A DNA stretch of 13,361 nucleotides from Planctomycetaceae bacterium UBA4732. Lineage in GTDB: Bacteria > Planctomycetota > Planctomycetia > Gemmatales > Gemmataceae. Both the position numbers and the translations under genes were made by a program. This document shows positions 1 through 6,420 of this stretch, in pieces. How positions within the stretch are numbered: position 1 is the stretch's first letter; each line of letters begins with the position of its first letter. The DNA is taken from positions 8,071 to 21,431 of the forward strand of contig DHJA01000245.1 in assembly GCA_002404095.1 (NCBI GenBank), read 5' to 3'. A model generated the notes under the pieces. It was not told the DNA's origin, searched no databases, and saw only the letters and a program-made list of their open reading frames with translations.

Positions 1-95
1 GGGGCGGGGTCTCCCCGCCCTCTGGCTCGACAACAATGCGGGCGGGGAAACCCCGCCCCTACCGATTCCGTAGGGGCGGGGGTTCCCCGCCCGCG
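1..95. repeat. Cluster of three REP-like GC hairpins in alternating orientation
   Basis: Three hairpins share the same 8-bp stem GGGCGGGG/CCCCGCCC with a 3-nt loop: 2-20 (loop TCT), 40-58 (loop AAA) and 74-92 (loop GTT). The second and third units, with their flanks, form an inverted repeat: 38-62 against 70-94, 24 of 25 bases matching, 7-nt spacer. This alternating arrangement resembles the BIMEs built from REP elements in other bacteria. The cluster sits upstream of adk and may extend left of the window. No T-tract follows any stem, so a classical intrinsic terminator is not indicated. Reading it as a dispersed family is inference; only these copies are visible. Confidence 0.85.
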
Positions 96-199
96 CCCTC
101 CCCCTTGCAAGCGGCCTTGTCGTTTCCGAGAATGAATCGTGAGGAACTGAAGACCGGGGCAAATCGTCCCGGCCCTCGCACTTGGGAAACGGGCCTGCC

Positions 200-865
200 A
201 TGCGTCTCATCCTTCTGGGGCCGCCGGGATGCGGCAAAGGCACCCAGGCCGCGCTCTTATGCCGACGCAATCGGCTGGAGCACATCGGCACGGGCGACCT
301 TCTGCGGCAGGCCATCCGCGAACACACCGCCTGCGGAGAGCGGGCGCGTCCTTTCGTCGAAGCTGGCCGCCTTGTGCCCGACGACTTGGTGAACGACCTC
401 ATCGCCGAACGCTTCCACCGCGAAGACCGACCGGAACGATTTGTCATGGACGGCTACCCGCGCACGCTGGCGCAGGCGGCGTCTTTCGATCAGGTGCTAC
501 GGCAGCAATTCCTCGACCTGACGGGAGTGGTATTGCTGACGGTGAGCGACGTCGAAATCGTAAGGCGGCTAAGCGGGCGTTGGAGTTGTCCGCAACAAGG
601 CTGCAAAGCCACCTACCATACCATAAGCAACCCGCCGCGCGTCGAGGGTATGTGCGACAATTGCGGCACCTTATTGGTGCAACGCGACGACGACCACGAA
701 AACACGGTGCGGGCGCGGCTGATCGTCTACCATAAGAACACGGAAGAGTTGGTCCCTCATTACCGCGCTCAGGGATTGCTTTGCGAGGCGGCCGGCGAAG
801 GAGCGATCGAACAGGTGTATCAGGGAGTTATGAAGGCGTTGAACGCACAGGCGGGTAGGCCGTGA
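200..865 (+). CDS. adk: Adenylate kinase, long form with zinc-type LID
   Basis: Cytoplasmic enzyme that converts ATP + AMP to 2 ADP, balancing the adenylate pool. The 221-residue product begins with the P-loop GPPGCGKGT (residues 7-15). It then has TGD (31-33), the AMP-site motif DGYPRT (84-89), the LID entry RRLSGR (122-127), and QRDDD (161-165). The LID carries four cysteines, C130, C135, C152 and C155, as in zinc-binding adenylate kinases. The first pair is spaced C-X4-C instead of the usual C-X2-C. The ATG at 200 is chosen because the P-loop strand MRLILLG starts there; an in-frame TTG at 182 would only add six unconserved residues. No clear ribosome site is seen. The stop overlaps the GTG of map by 4 bp, so the two are probably co-translated. 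The usual upstream neighbour secY is not present; a repeat cluster is there instead. Confidence 0.95.
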   Translation: MRLILLGPPGCGKGTQAALLCRRNRLEHIGTGDLLRQAIREHTACGERARPFVEAGRLVPDDLVNDLIAERFHREDRPERFVMDGYPRTLAQAASFDQVLRQQFLDLTGVVLLTVSDVEIVRRLSGRWSCPQQGCKATYHTISNPPRVEGMCDNCGTLLVQRDDDHENTVRARLIVYHKNTEELVPHYRAQGLLCEAAGEGAIEQVYQGVMKALNAQAGRP

Positions 866-1704
866 AATTCCTCGACAGATTCAGGTCGCGCGACCCCAAA
901 AAACCGGAACCCAAGCCGGAACTCAAATCGCCGCGGGAAATCGGTCTCATGCGTCAGTCTGGCCTGTTGGTGGCCGAGGCGCTGCGCCTGTGCCGGAGCA
1001 TTGCCAAGCCCGGCGTCAAAACCGTGGAAATCGACAGGGCGGTGGAGGATCTTTATACCTCACGCGGCGCCGTGCCGCTGTTCAAGGGCTATCCGGGTTC
1101 GTCCAAGATCCCGTTCCCAGCCGTGACGTGCCTCTCTCTTAACGAACAGGTGGTTCACGGCATCCCAGGCCAGCGGGTGATCCGCGAGGGTGACTTGCTG
1201 AAAATCGACACAGCTTGCAAGCTCAACGGCTGGTGCGCTGACGCGGCGATCACGCTTCCCATCGGTGAAGTTAGTCCGGCTAAAAAACGGCTGCTCGCGG
1301 TGGCCGAGGAAGTGCTGCGGCTGGCGATCCTGGAGATGAGCAGGCGGCGCATGTGGTCCGAGGTGGCGTTGGCAATGCAAAGGGCCGCCGAGTCGGCCGG
1401 CTACAGCGTGGTGACGGCCTATGTCGGCCACGGCATCGGCCGGGTGATGCACGAGGCGCCGCAAGTGCCGAACTTCGTGGATAAAGAGATTAAAAAACAC
1501 GATTTTAGGCTCGAAGAGGGTTTGGTACTAGCCGTCGAGCCGATGGTGAACATGGGCAAGGCGGGCACGAACGTGCTGCGCGACCAGTGGACGGTGGTGA
1601 CGCGCGACGGCTTGCCGAGCGTCCACGTCGAACACACGCTGGCGATTACCGCCGAAGGCGTTTATGTCGTGACGGCCGATGAGGAGACCTACGTTAAAGG
1701 GTAA
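862..1704 (+). CDS. map: Methionine aminopeptidase, type I
   Basis: Metalloprotease that removes the initiator methionine from nascent proteins in the cytoplasm. The 280-residue product has the full pita-bread active site: H99 (VVHGIP), metal ligands D116 (KIDTA) and D127 (CADAA), H190 within GHGIGRxMHE, E226 (AVEP) and E257 (HVEHT). The start is a GTG at 862 that overlaps the adk stop (GTGA). It yields a charged, proline-rich N-terminal tail of about 22 residues before the conserved PREIGLMR segment. Some bacterial type I enzymes have N-terminal extensions, but this one shows no zinc-finger cysteines. The adk-map order is the classic one from the ribosomal spc region; here it is followed by a phosphatase gene and not by infA or rpmJ. 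Confidence 0.95.
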   Translation: MKFLDRFRSRDPKKPEPKPELKSPREIGLMRQSGLLVAEALRLCRSIAKPGVKTVEIDRAVEDLYTSRGAVPLFKGYPGSSKIPFPAVTCLSLNEQVVHGIPGQRVIREGDLLKIDTACKLNGWCADAAITLPIGEVSPAKKRLLAVAEEVLRLAILEMSRRRMWSEVALAMQRAAESAGYSVVTAYVGHGIGRVMHEAPQVPNFVDKEIKKHDFRLEEGLVLAVEPMVNMGKAGTNVLRDQWTVVTRDGLPSVHVEHTLAITAEGVYVVTADEETYVKG

Positions 1705-1722
1705 AGGCGATCGCTGTATCCA

Positions 1723-1752
1723 ACTCCGGGCGCTTACGCGACCCGGCTCGCC
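1723..1752 (+). repeat. 30-bp palindromic repeat element, intergenic copy
   Basis: A 30-bp sequence between map and the next gene that recurs at 7333-7362 with one mismatch (C at 1747, T at 7357). It folds into a hairpin: CCGGGCGC (1726-1733), loop TTAC (1734-1737), GCG (1738-1740), a bulged A (1741), CCCGG (1742-1746). The second copy lies inside a coding region. No T-tract follows, so a terminator role is not indicated. Confidence 0.85.
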
Positions 1753-1772
1753 TTTGTATCTGGAAAGGAATC

Positions 1773-2582
1773 ATGCCTCACGATTCGGACCTCGAAGCCG
1801 CCTTGGAAGCCGCACACCGCGCCGGCGGTCTGATCCTCGCCGCCTACGAGAGCTTCGTCGCCATACCCGACGCCCGCGCCGACATCACGACGGAAGTGGA
1901 TCGCCAGTCGCAGGAAACCATTCTCCAGTATCTAAGCCAACGCTTCCCGACCGACGCGCTTTGTGCCGAGGAGGCGACGCCGACGCTGGCCGCGGCCGTG
2001 CATTCCGGGTCTCGCATGTGGGTCGTCGATCCGATTGACGGCACGCGCGGTTTCGCCCAAAAGAACGGCGAATACTCCGTGATGATTGCCCTGCTCATTG
2101 AGGGCCGCCCGGCCGTCGGCGTCGTGCTGGAACCCGCGTCCCATCGGCTGACCTACGCGGTGCGCGGCAGCGGCTGCTGGCGGCGGGATGGAGACGCCGG
2201 GCCGACGGCCTGCCGCGTCACGACGACGCGCGAGCTGAACGAGGCCACGCTCACGCAGAGCCGTTCGCGGAAGGCCGGCGAACGGTCGCCGTTGGTCCAG
2301 GCTTTACAGCCTAAGCTCATCCGTGAAACGTATTCGGCGGGGATCAAGTTGGCGCTGGTCGCGCGCGGAGATGCGGACTATTACGTCAACTCTTATGAGG
2401 CGTTCCACGATTGGGACATTTGCGCTGGGCAGATTCTCGTCGAAGAGGCCGGCGGCGTTGTCACAGGGCTGGGCGGCGAGCCGATCGTCTACGGCACGCC
2501 AGGCGCGTGGCAGCGGCGAGGGCTGTTAGGTTCCAACGGCTTGCTTCACTCGGCCGCCGTCGAACGCTGTCGGTTACGGTGA
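1773..2582 (+). CDS. Inositol-monophosphatase-superfamily phosphatase, probably 3'(2'),5'-bisphosphate nucleotidase
   Basis: A 269-residue member of the Mg-dependent, Li-sensitive phosphatase superfamily. Metal-site residues are visible: EVD (D43), AEE (E66-E67), DPIDGTRGF (86-94) and the C-terminal WDICAGQILVEEAGG (214-228). The DPIDGTxGF form, with glycine before phenylalanine, is typical of Hal2/CysQ-type enzymes. Those hydrolyse 3'-phosphoadenosine 5'-phosphate to AMP, clearing a by-product of sulfate assimilation. Inositol monophosphatase or histidinol phosphatase remains possible, so no symbol is given. The ATG at 1773 follows an AAAGGA-type ribosome site (1764-1769). It lies 68 bp after map, and that gap holds a palindromic repeat. 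If it is CysQ-like, its AMP product is a substrate of the nearby adenylate kinase, but this link is only suggestive. Confidence 0.85.
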   Translation: MPHDSDLEAALEAAHRAGGLILAAYESFVAIPDARADITTEVDRQSQETILQYLSQRFPTDALCAEEATPTLAAAVHSGSRMWVVDPIDGTRGFAQKNGEYSVMIALLIEGRPAVGVVLEPASHRLTYAVRGSGCWRRDGDAGPTACRVTTTRELNEATLTQSRSRKAGERSPLVQALQPKLIRETYSAGIKLALVARGDADYYVNSYEAFHDWDICAGQILVEEAGGVVTGLGGEPIVYGTPGAWQRRGLLGSNGLLHSAAVERCRLR

Positions 2583-2618
2583 TCCTTTTTCCCCATCCCG
2601 CTGGAGGTCGCGGCGCCC

Positions 2619-3143
2619 GTGCAAGATTTCCTCAATGACGTTTTTCCCAACATCCTGGACGGACAGGCTTTTCTCCGCATTTCCATTCGGCTGGCCGCTT
2701 CCATAATCCTGGGCGGGGCGATCGGCTGGGAACGGCAGATCGAAGGCAAGTCTGCCGGCGTCCGCACGCACATGATGGTGTCGTTAGGGGCGGCGCTGTT
2801 TGCACTGACCTCGTTGGAACTCAACGCCGACACGAAGGAACTGACCAAAGTCATTCAGGGAGTGGCGGCGGGCGTTGGCTTCCTGGGAGCGGGCGCCATC
2901 ATTAAAGTGAGTAGCGAGAACGAGCCAAAGGGTCTGACCACGGCGGCCGGAATTTGGCTGACGGCGGCGATCGGACTTGCCGTGGGCGTCGGCCTGGTGT
3001 GGCCGGCCTTCATTGGCGTGGTTATGGCTTGGCTGGTCCTCGGCTATTTTCATGTCGTGGAACGCTGGTGGAGGCGTCGCCGCAAGCTCCGCCAGCACGG
3101 AAGCGGCCAAAGCGACACCCCGGTCCAACATCCGCCGACTTGA
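2619..3143 (+). CDS. MgtC/SapB-family inner-membrane protein
   Basis: A 174-residue hydrophobic protein with about four to five membrane segments (roughly residues 22-38, 50-68, 76-97, 105-123 and 126-146). The family signature is clear: GWERQIEGKSAGVRTHMMVSL (36-56, an arginine/glycine/histidine-rich loop), then GVGFLGAGAI (85-94) and GLTTAAGIW (105-113). It ends in a basic tail WWRRRR (150-155) and lacks the soluble ACT-like C-terminal domain of Salmonella MgtC. It therefore matches the shorter SapB/YhiD-like branch. MgtC proteins are linked to growth at low magnesium and to inhibition of the F-type ATP synthase, but the role of the short branch is not settled. The start is GTG 2619, with GGAGG at 2603-2607 about 11 nt upstream. 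It lies 36 bp after the phosphatase and is probably in the same transcript. Confidence 0.88.
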   Translation: MQDFLNDVFPNILDGQAFLRISIRLAASIILGGAIGWERQIEGKSAGVRTHMMVSLGAALFALTSLELNADTKELTKVIQGVAAGVGFLGAGAIIKVSSENEPKGLTTAAGIWLTAAIGLAVGVGLVWPAFIGVVMAWLVLGYFHVVERWWRRRRKLRQHGSGQSDTPVQHPPT

Positions 3144-3155
3144 ACCGTCGAAATA

Positions 3156-3270
3156 CGAATCACGAAAGCACGAAAGACGAAAACACGAAACGGAAGGAGA
3201 AATGGAAGACAACCCTCTCCTGGCGTTTTTCTTGTTTTCGTGTTTTCGTCTTTCGTGCTTTCGTGATTCG
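3156..3270. repeat. 35-bp perfect inverted repeat of CGAAA-rich sequence
   Basis: The left arm (3156-3190) is an exact reverse complement of the right arm (3236-3270), 35 of 35 bases. Pairing continues outward at 3151-3154 with 3272-3275 after one mismatch. Each arm is itself made of short CACGAAAG-like units. The 45-nt spacer adds an inner pairing, AGGAGA (3195-3200) with TCTCCT (3216-3221). It fills the gap between the convergent ends of the MgtC-like gene (stop 3143) and lpxA (stop at 3287). The arm nearer each transcript end is A- or T-rich, so it could act as a bidirectional terminator. It could equally be a small mobile palindromic element. Confidence 0.85.
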
Positions 3271-3286
3271 CATTTTGGTCATGCGA

Positions 3287-4093
3287 TCAGGCGGCTTCGC
3301 GATGGCCCATGAGGTTGATGCCGCGCTTGGACGCGCGGATGAAGGCGGTCATTTCGGCGACTTCGGCCACCGTCCCTAACTCTCGCTCGATCTTTTCCAG
3401 GGCGGCCGGCAACACCATGTGTTCGAGATAGAGAATGTGGAAGGTGCGGCGAACGGCGTCGATGTGTTCGGTCGGTACGCCGGCTCGGCGCATGCCGACC
3501 ACGTTGACGCCGACGACGCAGTTGATGCGCTGCTGAATGATGAACGGAGGGATATCGAGCGTCGAGGCCGAGCAGCCGCTCAGCAGGGCGAGCCGGCCCG
3601 CGCGGACGTATTGATGGAGCGCGGAGTTTCCGGACATGAAAACGCCGTCTTCCAGGACGCAGTGGCCGCCAAGCAAAGACCCGTTGGCCAGGATGCAGTT
3701 GTTGCCAACTACGCAGTCGTGGGCGACGTGGGAGTTGGCCATCAAGAAATTGTAGCTGCCGATGCGCGTGACCCACGATTGCGTCGTGCCGCGGTGGACG
3801 GTCGCGTGCTCACGGAAGATGTTGTTGTCGCCGATTTCCACCCGCGTCGCTTCGTTGTCGTACTTAAGGTGCTGCGGCCGTTCGCCGAGGACCGCGTGAC
3901 TGTACACCGTGTTGTTGCGACCCATGCTCAAAGGGCCAATGACATGGACGCCGGGCCGCAGAGTGCAGCAATCGCCGATGCTCACCTTGCCCTCAACGAC
4001 CACGTAGGGCCCGATGACGACTTCCTCCCCGATTATGACTTCGGGATCGAGGAGAGCGGTGGGATGGATGCGAGCGGATTGTGAGATCACCAT
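3287..4093 (-). CDS. lpxA: UDP-N-acetylglucosamine O-acyltransferase (first step of lipid A synthesis)
   Basis: Cytoplasmic enzyme that moves a hydroxyacyl chain from acyl carrier protein to the 3-OH of UDP-GlcNAc. The 268-residue product has N-terminal hexapeptide repeats forming a left-handed beta helix (about residues 5-190) and a helical C-terminal domain. The catalytic region MANSHVAHDC (118-127) places H125 at the same number as in the E. coli enzyme, with H122 also kept. GVNVVGMRRAG (195-205) matches the family C-terminal motif. The start is the ATG at 4093-4091; no good ribosome site precedes it. lpxA usually sits with lpxD, fabZ and lpxB; here it stands apart, downstream of inositol-3-phosphate synthase on the same strand with a 463-bp gap. 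Its presence implies a lipid A-type outer membrane, which is known in many planctomycetes. Confidence 0.95.
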   Translation of the reverse strand: MVISQSARIHPTALLDPEVIIGEEVVIGPYVVVEGKVSIGDCCTLRPGVHVIGPLSMGRNNTVYSHAVLGERPQHLKYDNEATRVEIGDNNIFREHATVHRGTTQSWVTRIGSYNFLMANSHVAHDCVVGNNCILANGSLLGGHCVLEDGVFMSGNSALHQYVRAGRLALLSGCSASTLDIPPFIIQQRINCVVGVNVVGMRRAGVPTEHIDAVRRTFHILYLEHMVLPAALEKIERELGTVAEVAEMTAFIRASKRGINLMGHREAA

Positions 4094-4556
4094 GACGACG
4101 TCCGTGTCACAGGAGATGGATCGTACCTACCCGGAAGGGCGCCATCAAAGGGTGCGGCAACACGGTGGGGGAACGTCGCCCCTTCTAGAATTCAGCCCAA
4201 CCAGTTGGCAGGCCGACAGCCTTGTCTATAAGGCTTAGGAGCGGACGATGCCAGAGCAATCTTCGGCGTTGGACGGGTAGTGGGATGAAGGTTTTCGGGA
4301 CTGGCGGCTAAGAAAGGGGTGTCTTCGGAATTAGACGGTCCTCGCACCCCGGACTCGTGAGTACACTTCGCCCGGGGCTTTATCTCAGTCGCCCAAGGGG
4401 CTCCAAGACAGATACTGTGCACGGCCTGAGTCCGTAGGGCGTTCCAGATAAAGCCCCGGGCGAAGTGTACTCACGAGTCCGGGGTGCGAGGACGCCATCC
4501 TGTTTATACTCGCGCGTTTACCGGGCACACCCAGGCCGGTAGGCTTGCCCCATCTG
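4094..4556. other. 463-bp intergenic region between lpxA and inositol-3-phosphate synthase
   Basis: No credible gene is seen on either strand. It holds the 48-bp inverted repeat described separately (4338-4493) and two small hairpins. One is AGCCTT (4218-4223) with AAGGCT (4230-4235), 6-nt loop. The other is TACCGG (4519-4524) with CCGGTA (4536-4541), 11-nt loop, just downstream of the inositol-3-phosphate synthase stop codon on the reverse strand. Neither is followed by a T-tract. The lpxA promoter should lie here, but no convincing -35/-10 pair was found. Confidence 0.6.
4338..4493. repeat. Perfect 48-bp inverted repeat with 60-nt loop
   Basis: The arm 4338-4385 is an exact reverse complement of 4446-4493 (48 of 48 bases), separated by 60 nt (4386-4445). 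The spacer can extend the stem: CGCCC (4390-4394) pairs with GGGCG (4437-4441), and GGGCTC pairs with GAGTCC further in. Each arm also contains its own dyad: CCCCGG (4347-4352) with CCGGGG (4372-4377), enclosing ACTC-GT-GAGT (4353-4362). Each arm may therefore be a palindromic element, with two copies placed head to head. No transposase gene and no obvious target-site duplication flank it. It lies between two same-strand genes and could also act on the RNA as a very stable hairpin. Confidence 0.9.
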
Positions 4557-5765
4557 TTACCCCCTCGCCGACGCTTGCCGGACATAGGCTTCCAACATGG
4601 CGAATTGTTTGAAGAAGTCGTGTTCCTCAACGCCCATCGGATTCTTGAAGAAACAGGCCAGATGCGGCATAACCCCGCGTTCGCCGCGGCGCTGGGCCAG
4701 CAGCGCCAGTCGCGCCAGGTCCAACACCAGCGGCCCCGCCAGGACCGAATCGCAGCCCTGCCAGGTGAATTGCATCATCATCTTGACGCCGAGAAAGCCG
4801 CGAAAATGGATATGGTCCCAGGCGGTCTTCCAGTCGTCGAGCGACTCGACGTACTCGATGGAGACGAGCGTCTGCGGCTTATAGCCGACGATACTGGACA
4901 CCACCTGTTCCTTGGTGCGGACCTTGGACGCCTTGTTCGCGGGGTCGTCGAGGACGATGCCGTCGCGGTTGCCGAAAATATTATGGCCCACCCAGCTCAG
5001 AATACGCCAATTTCGCATAGCGAACATGGGCGCCAATACCGTCTTGAGAAGGGTCTCGCCCGTCTTGCCGTCCTTACCGCCGTGAGGGACGCCGCGTTGG
5101 ACGGCCAATTCCTCGGCGGCCGGAAAGGAGGTGCCGAGCGACGGCGTGAAATTGATATAGGGAAACCCCAGATCGAGCGCAGCCCAGGCATAGAGACCGC
5201 TGGCCGGCAGAGTCGGCCCTTTGTGTTCCAACGCGGCCGTCAGCTTATCCGGCGAGGCATGGGCGTCGCCCGTCTCAAACGGCGCCTCGGTCGAGGTGAC
5301 GTTGATTACCACCACTTGGTCGAGGCGGTTCGTCTCCTTAAAAGATCGCAGGTCGGCTTGAATCTGTTCAACGGCGGCGCGCGGCGTCTCTGCTTTCGAG
5401 GCTTCCGGCCAATCGGCCAAGCGCAGGATGGCCGGGCCAGAGTTGAGGGCGACGCCGGGGCGGACGTTGGCTTCCCATTTCTCCAAGTCCGGCTCGCAAG
5501 CGGCCGTTAGATCGCGGTCGAAGACGTTGGCGCGTTCCTGGAATTCTCGAACGGTCTTACGAAAGCCGCCGCGCCGGATCTCGTGACCGCCGACGATGAA
5601 GGCGGACGGCTCATCAAGGTCGAGGTCCGCGAACAGGGGCAAAGCCGTGACGAGCGAGGTGCCGTCGGTCAGGCCGCGGCTCAGGGCCGCAAGTCCAAGG
5701 GTGGCGGTCGAGGCGACGCCGCCGAAAGAACCAATTAGCCACAAGCCGACGCGACGGTTACTCAT
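4557..5765 (-). CDS. Inositol-3-phosphate synthase (myo-inositol-1-phosphate synthase)
   Basis: NAD-dependent enzyme that cyclises glucose 6-phosphate to inositol 3-phosphate, the first step of inositol and phosphoinositide synthesis. The 402-residue product starts with a Rossmann glycine motif, GLWLIGSFGGVAST (7-20). It has VVVINVTSTE (151-160), NFTPS (205-209), the lysine-bearing catalytic segment GGKDGKTGETLLKTVL (229-244), and HNIFGNRDG (261-269), the equivalent of the family GNxDG motif. The start is the ATG at 5765-5763; no strong ribosome site precedes it. A small perfect hairpin lies 31-51 nt upstream. The gene is followed on the same strand by lpxA after a long gap with a large inverted repeat, so independent transcription of the two is likely. 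The product could feed phosphatidylinositol or another inositol lipid or solute; no inositol lipid gene is in the window. Confidence 0.93.
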   Translation of the reverse strand: MSNRRVGLWLIGSFGGVASTATLGLAALSRGLTDGTSLVTALPLFADLDLDEPSAFIVGGHEIRRGGFRKTVREFQERANVFDRDLTAACEPDLEKWEANVRPGVALNSGPAILRLADWPEASKAETPRAAVEQIQADLRSFKETNRLDQVVVINVTSTEAPFETGDAHASPDKLTAALEHKGPTLPASGLYAWAALDLGFPYINFTPSLGTSFPAAEELAVQRGVPHGGKDGKTGETLLKTVLAPMFAMRNWRILSWVGHNIFGNRDGIVLDDPANKASKVRTKEQVVSSIVGYKPQTLVSIEYVESLDDWKTAWDHIHFRGFLGVKMMMQFTWQGCDSVLAGPLVLDLARLALLAQRRGERGVMPHLACFFKNPMGVEEHDFFKQFAMLEAYVRQASARG

Positions 5766-5795
5766 CGGAGAGGTCGTTTCATCTAAATAAGTGAT

Positions 5796-5816
5796 GCGGA
5801 TTGGTGGTCAATCCGC
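5796..5816 (-). promoter_or_regulatory. Perfect hairpin upstream of inositol-3-phosphate synthase
   Basis: GCGGATTG (5796-5803) pairs perfectly with CAATCCGC (5809-5816) across a 5-nt loop. It sits 31-51 nt upstream of the synthase start codon on the reverse strand. That position suits a 5' leader hairpin or an operator dyad. Function is inferred from position only, and a chance palindrome cannot be excluded. Confidence 0.35.
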
Positions 5817-5940
5817 TCGGCGGGGAAAGAATCGGGGGTACGTGCTGCCTCAATCGCGCACGATCAATGATTTGCGGGGGTGGGCTGATCTTCTATCATT
5901 CTGGCAATTCCGAGGGGCGGGGTCAAGGCGTTAATCTAGG

Positions 5941-5975
5941 CATTTGCTATGGCAAATGGCGATGATTTGCTATGG
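5941..5975. repeat. Small hairpin with an 11-bp direct repeat, downstream of tRNA-Cys
   Basis: CATTTGC (5941-5947) pairs with GCAAATG (5952-5958) over a 4-nt loop. The 11-mer ATTTGCTATGG at 5942-5952 recurs exactly at 5965-5975. On the reverse strand this lies about 40-75 nt beyond the 3' end of the proximal tRNA-Cys. It might help end that transcript, though no T-tract follows. The surrounding stretch (5766-6014) shows no gene. Confidence 0.45.
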
Positions 5976-6014
5976 TCGAGCGAAAGGTAAGAAAACCTGT
6001 AGGAAATGTCGAAA

Positions 6015-6085
6015 AGGCCCCTCCCGGATTCGAACCGGGGGTGGCGGATTTGCAATCCGCTGCCTTACCGCTTGGCGAAGGGGCC
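6015..6085 (-). tRNA. tRNA-Cys (anticodon GCA), copy 2 in transcription order
   Basis: A 71-nt cloverleaf reads on the reverse strand. The 7-bp acceptor GGCCCCT/AGGGGCC is followed by the U73 discriminator that is characteristic of tRNA-Cys. The D-arm is GCC..GGC, the anticodon loop TTGCAAA has GCA at 6053-6051, and the T-arm contains GGTTCGAATCC. The 3' CCA is not encoded (TTT follows), so it must be added enzymatically. It differs from the neighbouring copy at three positions: the nucleotide after the acceptor stem, one in the variable/T-stem region, and one in the T loop. Confidence 0.97.
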
Positions 6086-6143
6086 GTCGTAGCAACGACG
6101 CTTGTTGTATCGGCCGCGTGGCTTACGAGACTTGAACCGTGAG

Positions 6144-6214
6144 AGGCCCCTCCCGGATTTGAACCGGGGATGGCGGATTTGCAATCCGCTGCCTTACCGC
6201 TTGGCTAAGGGGCC
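6144..6214 (-). tRNA. tRNA-Cys (anticodon GCA), promoter-proximal copy
   Basis: A second 71-nt tRNA-Cys on the reverse strand has the same acceptor stem, U73 discriminator and GCA anticodon as its neighbour, 58 bp away. The T loop reads TTCAAAT here and TTCGAAT in the other copy. CCA is not encoded. The tandem arrangement on one strand suggests a local duplication and a shared transcript. A plausible promoter lies just upstream at 6233-6261. Confidence 0.97.
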
Positions 6215-6232
6215 GGCGTCGTCAACTCAGGC

Positions 6233-6261
6233 ATCTTAGCGAAGAGTTCCAGTCGGAGCAA
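6233..6261 (-). promoter_or_regulatory. Possible sigma-70 type promoter for the two tRNA-Cys genes
   Basis: On the reverse strand a -35-like TTGCTC (6261-6256) is followed, after exactly 17 bp, by a -10-like TAAGAT (6238-6233). The -10 box lies 18 bp before the tRNA 5' end, which would place transcription start about 11 nt upstream of the mature tRNA. The match to consensus is 3 of 6 and 4 of 6, so support comes mainly from spacing and position. The rest of 6215-6420 shows no gene. Confidence 0.35.
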
Positions 6262-6420
6262 TCGCACCTCGACCCGTCTCCGTCGCCGCTGAAAACCCTC
6301 CCGGTTTCTGTTTAATGATCTTCCACCGACTTCGCGCCGCGTGAAGACGCCGTTAAGATGGGCGGTGCGCTGCTTGAGGAAAAGCCGTCGGAACGAACAT
6401 TCTTACGCGGGGTGTCTGAC

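Noticed and set aside
1..95. GC-rich repeats as a CRISPR array
   Set aside because: The units are short palindromes in alternating orientation with unequal gaps and no unique spacers.
3419..4084. A 221-codon forward open frame opposite lpxA
   Set aside because: The product is a valine/aspartate/alanine-rich mirror of the hexapeptide repeats. lpxA itself has its catalytic histidine in place.
4338..4493. Large inverted repeat as an insertion sequence or a simple intrinsic terminator
   Set aside because: There is no transposase, no clear target duplication, and no T-tract after the stem on either strand.
4545..5510. A 321-codon forward open frame opposite inositol-3-phosphate synthase
   Set aside because: The reverse-strand product matches a known enzyme family end to end. 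The forward frame gives a low-complexity, family-less product.
5944..6135. A 63-codon forward open frame
   Set aside because: It runs antisense through a complete tRNA-Cys gene and has no ribosome site.
6358..6420. Upstream in-frame ATG extending the propeller protein by 21 residues
   Set aside because: The extension is charged and would bury the signal peptide that begins cleanly at 6421.
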